Below the pieces are notes generated by a model that was given only the letters and a program-made list of their open reading frames with translations, was not told where the DNA came from and did no database searches. Below, piece by piece: positions 5,742-12,186 of a stretch of DNA of 12,186 nt; positions within the stretch are counted from its first letter, which is position 1, and every line of letters begins with the position of its first letter. This DNA is from Candidatus Methylomirabilota bacterium. Its GTDB lineage: Bacteria > Methylomirabilota > Methylomirabilia > Methylomirabilales > CSP1-5. The position numbers were made by a program, and so were the translations under genes. The stretch is from NCBI GenBank assembly GCA_022615475.1, contig JAKEGQ010000112.1, forward strand, positions 1 to 12,186. Direction: 5' to 3'.

Positions 5742-6974
5742 ATGACAGGCTGGCGGAAAGGTATTTTAGGATTTTTGATCCTTTTGCTGACGGTCATCCC
5801 AGGATTCGGGGACGCCCAACAGGCCCCGAAGGGGACCATCAAGATTTACACCAGTTGGCCCATGCAAGGGGGCATGATCCCGGAAGGGACCGCCATGAAA
5901 CGGGCTGTCGACCTCGCCGTGGAGCACTCCAAGGGGGTGGTCGCCGGCTACCGGATCCAGATCGTCAATCTCGATGATGCCTCTCCGGTCACCGGGACCT
6001 GGGATGGGACCATTGAGGCGGAAAATGCCCAGAAGGCGGTGGCCGATAAGGACGCCATGGCCTATATCGGGACGTATAACAGTGGTGCGGCAAAGGTGAG
6101 TATGCCCATCACCAACAAGGCCGGCCTGGTCCAGATCACACCGGCCAATACCTATCCCGGCCTAACGAAGCCTGGGTTCGAGAAGGGGGAGCCGGACATC
6201 TACCGGCCCAGCGGCCAGGTCAACTATTTCCGCACTCACGCGGCTGATGACCTGCAAGGGGGGGCGGGGGCAGCCTGGTCGAAGTGCCTCGGCCTCAAAC
6301 GCATCTTTGTTCTTGATGACCGGCAGCTCTATGGCAAGGGGATTGCCGATGTCTTCGATCAAGAGGCACGCCGCCTGGGCCTGCAGGTCGTGGGGCATGA
6401 GGGGGTCGAGTCCACGGCCATCGACTTCCGAGCCCTGCTCACGAAGGTCAAGGCCGCCAAGCCTGACCTCGTCTACGGGGGGTTCGTCATTGACTCCGGC
6501 GGAGTCCAGATCATCCAGCAGATGAAAGCACTCGGAATGTTCGACGGGGGGATGAAGTTCATGGGGCCAGACGGCCTCTACAGCCCGGGCCTGGTGGAGC
6601 AGGCGACCCCTGCGGCGGTGAACAACAATGTGTACCTGACCTTCCCCGGCCTCCCGCCTGATCAACTACCGGGCGATGCGGCGAAGAGGTTTTACAACGA
6701 CTACAAGGCAAAGTACAAAGAGGAGCCGATCGGCTGGTCGCTGTACGCGTATCAATCAACCACGGTTATTCTGGATGCCGTCAAACGGGCCGGTGTCAAG
6801 GACCGGGCCAAGATCCTCAGCGCAGTTCGCAACACGAAGAATTTTCCCGGGATCACCGGCATCTTCAGTTTCGACAAGAATGGAGATACCACCGTGACCG
6901 ATATGGCAGGGTATCTCGTGAAGGATGGAAAGTTTCAATTTCTCCGGGTGATCGGAAAGGATATGAAGTGCTGA
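5742..6974 (+). CDS. livK: Periplasmic substrate-binding protein, LivJ/LivK type
   Basis: Captures the substrate outside the membrane and delivers it to the LivHM permease. The start at ATG 5742 is chosen over an in-frame ATG at 5667. It has a strong purine-rich ribosome site (GGGAGGAG, 5729-5736), gives a clean signal peptide, and lies downstream of the mapped promoter. The 410-residue precursor has Trp-Arg-Lys, a hydrophobic run at about residues 8-22, and a likely signal-peptidase I cut after Ala25 (GDA before QQ). There is no lipobox Cys, so a soluble periplasmic protein is expected. The rest is a type I periplasmic binding fold (Peripla_BP_6-like), with segments such as AYIGTYNSGAAKVSMPITNK and KRIFVLDDRQLYGKG. 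The protein ends in Cys and has one other Cys (WSKCLGL). The ligand may be a branched-chain amino acid, another amino acid, an amide or an aromatic acid; the sequence does not decide. Confidence 0.88.
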   Translation: MTGWRKGILGFLILLLTVIPGFGDAQQAPKGTIKIYTSWPMQGGMIPEGTAMKRAVDLAVEHSKGVVAGYRIQIVNLDDASPVTGTWDGTIEAENAQKAVADKDAMAYIGTYNSGAAKVSMPITNKAGLVQITPANTYPGLTKPGFEKGEPDIYRPSGQVNYFRTHAADDLQGGAGAAWSKCLGLKRIFVLDDRQLYGKGIADVFDQEARRLGLQVVGHEGVESTAIDFRALLTKVKAAKPDLVYGGFVIDSGGVQIIQQMKALGMFDGGMKFMGPDGLYSPGLVEQATPAAVNNNVYLTFPGLPPDQLPGDAAKRFYNDYKAKYKEEPIGWSLYAYQSTTVILDAVKRAGVKDRAKILSAVRNTKNFPGITGIFSFDKNGDTTVTDMAGYLVKDGKFQFLRVIGKDMKC

Positions 6975-7010
6975 CGACGGTCGGCGTCCATGCGTGACGC
7001 GGCAGAGCGG

Positions 7011-7050
7011 GTGGGGAAGGGGGTCGGCAGCGTGCGACCCCCTTTCCTGT
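7011..7050 (+). promoter_or_regulatory. Strong intercistronic hairpin between binding protein and livH
   Basis: AAGGGGGTCG (7017-7026) pairs perfectly with CGACCCCCTT (7035-7044) across an 8-nt loop. The stem can extend outward through G-C and G-U pairs to 7011-7050. No T-run follows, so it is a poor intrinsic terminator. In transporter operons such hairpins often protect the upstream binding-protein mRNA from 3' decay or cause partial termination, giving more binding protein than permease. That role is inferred here. The end of the stem lies 14 bases before the livH ATG and may also limit ribosome access. Confidence 0.7.
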
Positions 7051-7063
7051 GTTGGGACCCACC

Positions 7064-8002
7064 ATGACGGCCCAGGAAGTCTTCCTGCAACAGCTCATCA
7101 ACGGCTTCACCACCGGTTCGTATCTCGCCCTGATCGCGTTAGGCTATACGATGGTCTACGGGATCATTGGGTTGATCAACTTCGCCCACGGCGATATCTA
7201 CGCCCTGGGCTTCTTCGTGTCGTTAAGCCTGTTGAGCTGGATGGGGGTCACGTCCACACTCACAGGTGGGCAGCTCGTTTGGGCGATCCCGAGCGTCATG
7301 CTCCTCACTATGCTCGTGACGGGGCTCGTCAACGTGAGCGTGGACCGCATCGCCTACCGACCTCTCCGACACGCCCCCCGGTTAGCGCCACTGATCACCG
7401 CCATCGGCGCCTCTTTCGTGTTGGAAAACATCATGCAGAACTGGTATGGCCCGAGTCAGGTCTATTATTACAACATCTTTCCTACCATCAATCTGGCCCC
7501 TGCGCTCCTGGGCCCCCAGAGCGAGATCCTGTTCACGACCAAGGATATTTTCCTCTTCGCCGTCACGATCCCCTTGATGGTCGCCCTCACCCTGTTCGTC
7601 AAGCATACAAAGATCGGCAAGTCGATGCGAGCCACGGCGCAGGATCGGGAGGCTGCCCAAATGATGGGAATCAACATCGAGCGCGTCATCATGACGACCT
7701 TCCTCATCGGCGGAGCCTTGGCGGGGGCCGCCGGGATGGTGGTCGGCATCTACCTGAACACCGGCCGGTATCTCATGGGCTTTGACGCCGGGCTTCAGGC
7801 ATTTACCGCCGCCGTGGTGGGGGGAATCGGGAATATCCCCGGAGCGGTCCTGGGTGGCTACCTCATCGGCTTTTTGTCGGCCTTGAGCGATCAATACCTC
7901 TCCGCCGCCTGGACGCGGGCGACTGTCTTCGCCTTGTTGATCCTGTTCCTGATCTTTCGCCCCTCCGGCATCCTGGGGGAACAGATCCCGGAGAAGTTCT
8001 AG
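7064..8002 (+). CDS. livH: HAAT-family ABC transporter permease LivH
   Basis: One of two integral-membrane subunits of the transporter. The ATG at 7064 gives 312 residues starting MTAQEVFLQQLINGF, as usual for LivH. An in-frame GTG at 7049 adds five residues but lies in the hairpin stem. The ribosome site is weak (GGGA, 7054-7057), so translation may depend on the upstream structure. The conserved GLINFAHGDIYALG motif follows the first membrane span. About eight hydrophobic spans can be seen. The cytoplasmic coupling loop GKSMRATAQDREAAQMMGIN, which contacts the ATPases, lies around residues 185-205. The protein ends with the typical FRPSGILGE. Unusually, its partner livM starts only after a 433-bp non-coding spacer. 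Confidence 0.94.
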   Translation: MTAQEVFLQQLINGFTTGSYLALIALGYTMVYGIIGLINFAHGDIYALGFFVSLSLLSWMGVTSTLTGGQLVWAIPSVMLLTMLVTGLVNVSVDRIAYRPLRHAPRLAPLITAIGASFVLENIMQNWYGPSQVYYYNIFPTINLAPALLGPQSEILFTTKDIFLFAVTIPLMVALTLFVKHTKIGKSMRATAQDREAAQMMGINIERVIMTTFLIGGALAGAAGMVVGIYLNTGRYLMGFDAGLQAFTAAVVGGIGNIPGAVLGGYLIGFLSALSDQYLSAAWTRATVFALLILFLIFRPSGILGEQIPEKF

Positions 8003-8435
8003 ATGGAAGGTTGGTGCGCTCGGGGAAAGGCCTCCGCGTCGTTGGCGAAACAGCTTGAGCGTATTGCGCGTTCGGGGGTTTCGCACATCGCGATGGGGAC
8101 TCAGAATGTTTATCGGACGGTGGTGCAGCGCAAGATACGGCTCTGGTTTAGCGTATGCGTCTCGCGGTCAAACCCTGTTCGACGGAGGCGCGGGTTTCGC
8201 CGGCCTCCGCGGTCGACCTTCCCCCTCGCCGGCGGGGAGGAGCGAGCCGTCGCCTGCCGAGGGGCCCCGCCGCTCCCGGCAATGTCGCTCGGGCCCTGCA
8301 GGCGCTGCCGAGGCAAGCACTATGGTCTGACGGTCGTCGGACTTCGGCGAGCTCAGTCGAGCCGTCATCCGTCATCGGTCAGTTAATCGGGAGTGAGGGC
8401 CGAAGGTGCTGTTGGATGACTTGGAGGGGCACTAG
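8003..8435 (+). other. 433-bp hairpin-rich non-coding spacer between livH and livM
   Basis: No credible gene is present. Open frames exist on both strands, but the predicted peptides are Arg/Pro/Ser-rich, low in complexity, without domains and without good ribosome sites, as expected of GC-rich non-coding DNA. The spacer holds a 10-bp perfect palindrome CATCGCGATG (8086-8095) and three tandem GC-rich imperfect hairpins (8184-8208, 8219-8242, 8256-8280). Near its end is a stretch (about 8336-8363) resembling, on the minus strand, the GAGCTCGCCGAAG-type dispersed repeats I remember from proteobacterial genomes. A 7-bp tandem repeat (GTCATCC/GTCATCG, 8364-8377) follows. I could not find terminal inverted repeats or a target-site duplication. 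It may be a dispersed repeat inserted in the operon or a structured RNA element. Confidence 0.65.
8184..8280 (+). repeat. Cluster of three GC-rich stem-loops
   Basis: Stem 1 is GGAGGC (8184-8189) with GCCTCC (8203-8208). Stem 2 is centred on CGCCGGCG (8227-8234) and extends with one mismatch to 8219-8242. Stem 3 pairs GCCG-GGGGC (8256-8265, bulged A8260) with GCTCCCGGC (8272-8280), with one G-U pair. Closely spaced imperfect palindromes between cotranscribed genes resemble REP/BIME clusters in arrangement. Family membership cannot be established from one copy. Confidence 0.5.
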
Positions 8436-9536
8436 GTGGCGAAGCACCAAAGAATACTTCCATGGGTCGTGGGGGCCATATGCCTTCTCATCTACCCCTT
8501 CGTGGACCAGGCCCTGAATCTGCAGACCCTGTACGCCGTCACCGATGCCGCCGTCTTCGTCGTGCTGGCGTTAGGGCTGAACATCGTCGTTGGCTACGCC
8601 GGCCTCTTGGACCTGGGCTACGCCGCCTTCTTCGCCATCGGGGCCTATACGACGGGCGTCCTCACCTGGCCCGCCCACGGGCTCGAGTGGAACTTCTGGA
8701 TTGTCCTCTGGCTCAGCGTGGTCATCGCCGCCCTCTTCGGTGTCATCATCGGCGCCCCCACCCTTCGGGCGCGAGGAGACTATCTGGCGATCATCACCTT
8801 GGCCTTCGGCGAGGTGATTCCCATTGCCTTTCGCAACCTCTGGAACCTCGACATCCGCATCGGAGGCTGGGTGCTGCTCGAAAACTTCAACCTGACCAAC
8901 GGCCCTCAAGGCCTGAACCCCGTCGGTCGGCCGACGCTCTTCGGCTTCGAGTTTGGCTTCGATCCGCTGCCCTGGTATTTTCTGATCCTGGTGATCGGGG
9001 TCCTGGTCGTCCTGGCCTCTCACCGGCTGGAGAATTCCCGGCTGGGCCGGGCCTGGGTGGCCATCCGCGAGGACGAAACCGCGGCCGCCTGCATGGGGGT
9101 CGATCCCATTCGGACAAAGCTGCTGGCCTTTGCCCTGGGCGCTTCCTTCTCGGGCTTCGCCGGAGCCTTTTACGCGGCAAAGCTTCAGGCTATTTTTCCC
9201 GAGCTCTTTCGGTTTCAGGTCTCCATAGTGATCCTCTGCATGGTCATCCTGGGGGGCATGGGGAGCATCAAAGGGGTGGTCATCGGGGGGATGTTTATCA
9301 TGTTCTTCGACCGGGTGATCCTCGCGCAAGCGACCCAGGGGGTGAGGGGTCTCGGGAGAATCTTGAACGTCACCCCCTTGATGAATGTCGACCTGCAACT
9401 CTGGCGGTGGCTCTGCTTCGGCGCCACCCTGATCGTCGTCATGGTCCTGAGACCAGAGGGGCTCTTCCCCTCCCAGAGATGGCGGGCCGAGCTTCACGCG
9501 ACGGAAGAGGCTGGCACCGAGGTGGCAACGCGATGA
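8436..9536 (+). CDS. livM: HAAT-family ABC transporter permease LivM
   Basis: Second membrane subunit of the transporter. The GTG at 8436 has GGAGGGG (8423-8429) six bases upstream and gives 366 residues. The conserved core GLNIVVGYAGLLDLGYAAFFAIGAYTTG follows two hydrophobic spans. It continues with ARGDYLAIITLAFGEV and the coupling loop VAIREDETAAACMGVDPIRTK that docks with the ATP-binding subunits. The last span ends at VLRPEGLFPSQRW, typical of LivM. The stop codon overlaps the livG start (ATGA), showing tight translational coupling with the ATPase genes. The 5' side is not coupled, because of the long spacer after livH. Confidence 0.94.
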   Translation: MAKHQRILPWVVGAICLLIYPFVDQALNLQTLYAVTDAAVFVVLALGLNIVVGYAGLLDLGYAAFFAIGAYTTGVLTWPAHGLEWNFWIVLWLSVVIAALFGVIIGAPTLRARGDYLAIITLAFGEVIPIAFRNLWNLDIRIGGWVLLENFNLTNGPQGLNPVGRPTLFGFEFGFDPLPWYFLILVIGVLVVLASHRLENSRLGRAWVAIREDETAAACMGVDPIRTKLLAFALGASFSGFAGAFYAAKLQAIFPELFRFQVSIVILCMVILGGMGSIKGVVIGGMFIMFFDRVILAQATQGVRGLGRILNVTPLMNVDLQLWRWLCFGATLIVVMVLRPEGLFPSQRWRAELHATEEAGTEVATR

Positions 9537-10324
9537 CCCTGCTGGAAGCCAAGAAGGTCACCAAGAGTTTCGGCGGGCTCGTTGCTGTCAACGGGGTCGA
9601 TTTCATCATCGAGAAGGGCGAGATCCGAGGCCTGATCGGCCCCAACGGTGCAGGCAAGACGACCTTCTTCAACTTGGTGACCGGCCTGTACCAACCCACG
9701 TCCGGGCACCTTGCCTTCGACGGCCGAGACATTACCGGACTCAAGGCTAACCAGATCACCGCCCTCGGCATTGCCCGCACTTTCCAGACCATCCGTCTCT
9801 TCCCGAATATGGTCGCGTTGGAGAACGTCTTGGTCGGGATGCATGCTCGGCTGCAGGCCGGTTGGATCGGGGCGCTTTTCCGCCCTCCGTCCGTCAAGAT
9901 GGAGGAAGCGCGGGCGAAGAAGCGAGCCGCGGAACTCTTGGAGTTTGTGGGCCTGGGCGACAGGCCGTTGGTCCTGGCGAAGAACCTCCCCTACGGGGAT
10001 CAGCGGCGGCTCGAAATCGCGAGGGCACTGGCCACAGAACCAAAGCTCTTGCTCTTGGACGAGCCGACGGCCGGAATGAACCCCAAGGAGGCGGAGGTTC
10101 TAACAGAGTTCATCGGACGGTTGCAGAGGGAATTGAATCTCACCATACTCCTCATCGAGCACCGCATGGAAGTGGTGATGGGGATCTCGGATCGGGTGAC
10201 GGTCCTCGATTATGGAGTGAAGATCGCCGAAGGCCCACCGGCCCTTGTGCAACGGGACCCCAAAGTGATTGAGGCCTATCTGGGGAAGGGCGAGATCGTG
10301 GAGCATTCTGATGCTCAAGCTTGA
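9533..10324 (+). CDS. livG: HAAT-family ABC transporter ATP-binding protein LivG
   Basis: One of two cytoplasmic ATPases that power the transporter. The start is the ATG at 9533, overlapping the livM stop by four bases, with GAGG(TGG) at 9519-9525 upstream. The frame stays open far upstream but that part is not coding. The protein has 263 residues. Walker A is GPNGAGKTT (36-44), the Q-loop region is ARTFQTIRLF, the signature is the LivG-type LPYGDQRRLEIARAL in place of canonical LSGGQ, Walker B is LLLLDEPTAGMNP, and the switch histidine lies in IEHRMEVVM. The C-terminal end VIEAYLGKGE is characteristic of LivG. livF begins before this gene ends. Confidence 0.96.
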   Translation: MTLLEAKKVTKSFGGLVAVNGVDFIIEKGEIRGLIGPNGAGKTTFFNLVTGLYQPTSGHLAFDGRDITGLKANQITALGIARTFQTIRLFPNMVALENVLVGMHARLQAGWIGALFRPPSVKMEEARAKKRAAELLEFVGLGDRPLVLAKNLPYGDQRRLEIARALATEPKLLLLDEPTAGMNPKEAEVLTEFIGRLQRELNLTILLIEHRMEVVMGISDRVTVLDYGVKIAEGPPALVQRDPKVIEAYLGKGEIVEHSDAQA

Positions 10325-11015
10325 GGCCGTCCACGCGGCCTACGGAAACATCCGGGCCCTCAGGGGGATTTCCCTCTCGGTGGAACGGGGAGAGATTGTG
10401 ACCATGATCGGCGCCAATGGGGCGGGCAAGACCACGACCCTGAAGACCATCCTGGGGGTGCTCCGTGCCCGGCAGGGCCGGATCCTCTTCGAGGAAGAAC
10501 GGATTGACGGCCTGCCTCCTCACCAGGTCGTGCAGAGAGGGATTGCTTCGTCGCCTGAGGGGCGCCGGATCTTTCCCCGGATGACGGTCCTGGAGAATCT
10601 CGAGTTGGGGGCCTTTGCTCGTACCGACGCGGCGAATGTCCGGAGAGATACGGAATGGGTGCTGGAGCTGTTCCCTCGCCTTCGCGAGCGCCTTGGCCAA
10701 AAAGGGGGGACCCTCTCGGGTGGAGAGCAGCAGATGCTTGCCATTGGGAGGGCCCTCATGGCCCGTCCACGGGTTCTTCTCTTGGACGAACCCTCCATGG
10801 GCCTGTCGCCGATCCTGGTACAGACCATCTTTTCCATCATCCGGGATATCAATCGAGAAGGGACTGCGATCCTCGTGGTTGAACAGAATGCGCGCATGGC
10901 GCTGAGCGTCGCCCACCGTGGCTACGTCATCCAGACCGGAGAGATTGTCCTGGAAGGAGCAGCCCGTGATCTCATGACCAACGAGGAGGTTCGTAAGGCC
11001 TATCTGGGTACCTAG
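10311..11015 (+). CDS. livF: HAAT-family ABC transporter ATP-binding protein LivF
   Basis: Second ATPase of the transporter, pairing with LivG. The ATG at 10311 gives the standard LivF length of 234 residues and has GGAG (10300-10303) seven bases upstream. An in-frame start at 10269 would add 14 residues unlike the family. The gene overlaps livG by 14 bp. Walker A is GANGAGKTT (34-42), the signature is LSGGEQQMLAIGRAL, and Walker B is VLLLDEPSMGLSP. Where other ABC ATPases have the switch His, this one has VVEQN, as is normal for LivF. The final VRKAYLGT is also typical. tsaC starts 23 bp later and may be cotranscribed. Confidence 0.96.
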   Translation: MLKLEAVHAAYGNIRALRGISLSVERGEIVTMIGANGAGKTTTLKTILGVLRARQGRILFEEERIDGLPPHQVVQRGIASSPEGRRIFPRMTVLENLELGAFARTDAANVRRDTEWVLELFPRLRERLGQKGGTLSGGEQQMLAIGRALMARPRVLLLDEPSMGLSPILVQTIFSIIRDINREGTAILVVEQNARMALSVAHRGYVIQTGEIVLEGAARDLMTNEEVRKAYLGT

Positions 11016-11038
11016 ATTGCCGAGAGGGTCGAGCGCCG

Positions 11039-11701
11039 ATGGCCAAGAAGACGAGAATAACCCCCGTAGATTTCATGCGTCCCGATCCGGCCGTCATCGG
11101 AGAGGCGGTGGCGGTCTTGCGAAGGGGAGGGCTTGTTGCCTTTCCCACCGATACCCTGTACGCACTTGGGGCCGACCTGTTCAAACCGGAGGCGGTCGCC
11201 CGAGTCCTTGAGGTGAAGAAGCGGTCTCAGGATAAGCCGATTCCCGTCTTTATCGGCACGATGGAAGATGTGAATGAAGTTGCGAGGGACCTGCCCGGAG
11301 CTGCGTGGCAACTGGCTGAGCGATTCTGGCCGGGTCCCCTCACCTTGGTGCTCCTGGCTGCCCCGAATATTCCTGAGGCTGTCACGGCCGGAACGGGGAC
11401 CATCGGAATTCGGATTCCGAAATCTCATCTGACGCTGGAAATCTTGGCTGCACTTGATCATCCCATCACCGGAACCAGTGCCAACAGGAGTGGTGGGGTC
11501 GACCCGGTGACGGTCGCAGATGTCGTCAGGGGTCTTGGCAACCGATGTGACCTGATCTTGGACGGCGGGCGGGCACCAGGAGGGATTGCCTCGACGGTCC
11601 TCGATTGCACCGAACTCCCCTTCCGCATCATCAGAGAAGGGGCCATCACTGCCCAGGCGCTCGGGACTGTGCTCAGCAAAGGGACCCTGCGCTTGTCCTG
11701 A
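11039..11701 (+). CDS. tsaC: L-threonylcarbamoyladenylate synthase (TsaC/YrdC/YwlC, short Sua5 form)
   Basis: Makes threonylcarbamoyl-AMP from threonine, bicarbonate and ATP, the first step of the t6A37 modification of ANN-decoding tRNAs. The 220-residue protein is a single YrdC domain without the extra C-terminal Sua5 domain. Visible motifs are GGLVAFPTDTLYALGAD near the N-terminus, the basic KKRSQDKPIPVFI segment, FWPGPLTLVL, the nucleotide-binding GTSANRSGG, and the late STVLD. The ATG at 11039 follows GAGAGGG (11022-11028) with about ten bases between. Lying 23 bp after livF, it could ride on the liv transcript, although a tRNA modification gene has no clear functional link to the transporter. 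Confidence 0.94.
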   Translation: MAKKTRITPVDFMRPDPAVIGEAVAVLRRGGLVAFPTDTLYALGADLFKPEAVARVLEVKKRSQDKPIPVFIGTMEDVNEVARDLPGAAWQLAERFWPGPLTLVLLAAPNIPEAVTAGTGTIGIRIPKSHLTLEILAALDHPITGTSANRSGGVDPVTVADVVRGLGNRCDLILDGGRAPGGIASTVLDCTELPFRIIREGAITAQALGTVLSKGTLRLS

Positions 11702-11711
11702 AATCTCATTT

Positions 11712-11743
11712 GGAGGGGGTCGGGAAGTATGATAACTTATTGA
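11712..11743 (+). promoter_or_regulatory. Shine-Dalgarno and four-codon leader frame before rel
   Basis: GGAGGGGG (11712-11719) is a strong ribosome site, but it lies more than 30 bases before the rel ATG. Nine bases after it is an ATG (11729) opening the frame ATG ATA ACT TAT TGA, which stops at 11743. This frame is the same as rel, only four codons before the rel ATG. It is either a small leader peptide coupled to rel, a former start interrupted by a stop, or chance. A -10-like TATGAT (11728-11733) overlaps the ATG, without a matching -35. Confidence 0.35.
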
Positions 11744-11752
11744 TTTAGGGGC

Positions 11753-12186
11753 ATGGAGGACCAAAGGATTTCGACGTTGGGGATCGAGGACCTTGTTGAA
11801 AGCATTAAGTCATACACCCCTGATGCGGACGTAGCGATCCTGCGCAGGGCCCACGAATTCGCCGCGACCGTCCACCGGGGACAGGCGCGGCGCTCGGGCG
11901 ACCCCTACCTCTCACACCCCATGCGGGTGGCGGCGATCCTCGCAGATCTCAAGATGGATGTGCGAGCCATTGCCGCAGGCCTTCTGCACGATGCCATCGA
12001 GGATACCCAGACGACCATCGAGGAGGTCCGAACCCTCTTTGGCGATGAGATCGCCGACCTCGTCGATGGGGTCACCAAACTGTCCAAGCTTCCCTTCTCC
12101 ACCCGTGAGGATCGCCAGGCGGACAGCTTTCGGAAGATGCTGCTGGCGATGGCGAAAGATATCCGCGTGATCATGATTAAGCTGGC
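11753..12186 (+). CDS. rel: RelA/SpoT-family (p)ppGpp synthetase/hydrolase, N-terminal part
   Basis: The first 144 codons of a stringent-response enzyme; the frame is still open at the window end. The visible part is the HD (p)ppGpp hydrolase domain. His55 lies in SGDPYLSHPMRVA, and His79-Asp80 with Glu83-Asp84 form the HDxxED motif in LLHDAIEDT. These are offset by two from the numbers I recall for Streptococcus equisimilis Rel. DGVTKLSKL and RKMLLAMAKDIRVIMIKL follow. With these residues intact the hydrolase should be active; whether the synthetase domain is present and active lies beyond the window. The start is not certain. ATG 11753 has AGGGG only one base before it, while a TTG at 11777 has GGAGGA and AAAGGA upstream and would drop eight residues. 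Whether it is spoT, relA or a single bifunctional rel cannot be told. Confidence 0.93.
   Translation, partial: MEDQRISTLGIEDLVESIKSYTPDADVAILRRAHEFAATVHRGQARRSGDPYLSHPMRVAAILADLKMDVRAIAAGLLHDAIEDTQTTIEEVRTLFGDEIADLVDGVTKLSKLPFSTREDRQADSFRKMLLAMAKDIRVIMIKL

Noticed and set aside
8003..8386. 127-codon open frame starting right after the livH stop
   Set aside because: No ribosome site of its own, no recognisable domain, Arg/Ser/Pro-rich sequence without codon bias, and competing open frames on both strands. It looks like GC-rich non-coding sequence.
8462..9532. Long open frame upstream of livG, overlapping livM
   Set aside because: It is the +2 shadow of livM. The translation is Arg/Gly/His-rich low-complexity text, while LivM in the other frame has all family motifs. 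High GC removes stop codons.
1..12186. Search for tRNA, rRNA, CRISPR arrays, transposases, toxin-antitoxin or defence genes
   Set aside because: No such signatures seen on either strand. All substantial coding sequence is accounted for by housekeeping and transporter genes, so no novel multi-gene system is claimed.

Overview
The window is a high-GC bacterial chromosome segment with eleven complete protein genes and one that runs off the right edge. All are on the + strand and packed in operons. The genes are housekeeping and transport genes, with no phage, transposase, CRISPR array, rRNA or tRNA. Gene order (aroC-aroK-aroB-TPR protein-aroQ-efp) and the liv-type ABC transporter fit a GC-rich Gram-negative such as a delta-proteobacterium-like lineage or the NC10/Methylomirabilota-Rokubacteria group. 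That placement is a guess from style and gene order, not something the sequence proves.

Region 1 (48-4837) is an aromatic-amino-acid block. It encodes chorismate synthase, shikimate kinase, 3-dehydroquinate synthase, a TPR protein of unknown role and type II 3-dehydroquinase, followed by elongation factor P. Four of the seven shikimate-pathway steps are here; DAHP synthase, shikimate dehydrogenase and EPSP synthase must lie elsewhere. The end of aroB has a strikingly AT-rich patch just before a good -35 hexamer, so an internal promoter may drive the TPR gene, aroQ and efp. The TPR protein ends in three short repeats, two of which share an identical 31-nt DNA stretch.

Region 2 (about 4838-5641) is a short spacer carrying a 14-nt direct repeat, then a lone thiamine-phosphate synthase gene (thiE).

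Region 3 (5638-11015) is a complete high-affinity transporter of the branched-chain-amino-acid (HAAT) family: periplasmic binding protein, permeases LivH and LivM, and ATPases LivG and LivF. A near-consensus sigma-70 promoter overlaps the thiE stop codon and fixes the start of the binding-protein gene. A strong hairpin separates the binding protein from livH. A 433-bp non-coding, hairpin-rich spacer separates livH from livM, which is unusual inside a liv operon.

Region 4 (11039-12186) holds a short-form threonylcarbamoyl-AMP synthase (tRNA t6A modification) just downstream of livF, then the start of a RelA/SpoT-family (p)ppGpp enzyme, cut by the window end within its HD hydrolase domain.

I found no convincing new multi-gene system. 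The observations most worth checking are the livH-livM spacer, the AT-rich patch with possible promoter in aroB, the C-terminal repeats of the TPR protein, and the interrupted in-frame leader before rel.
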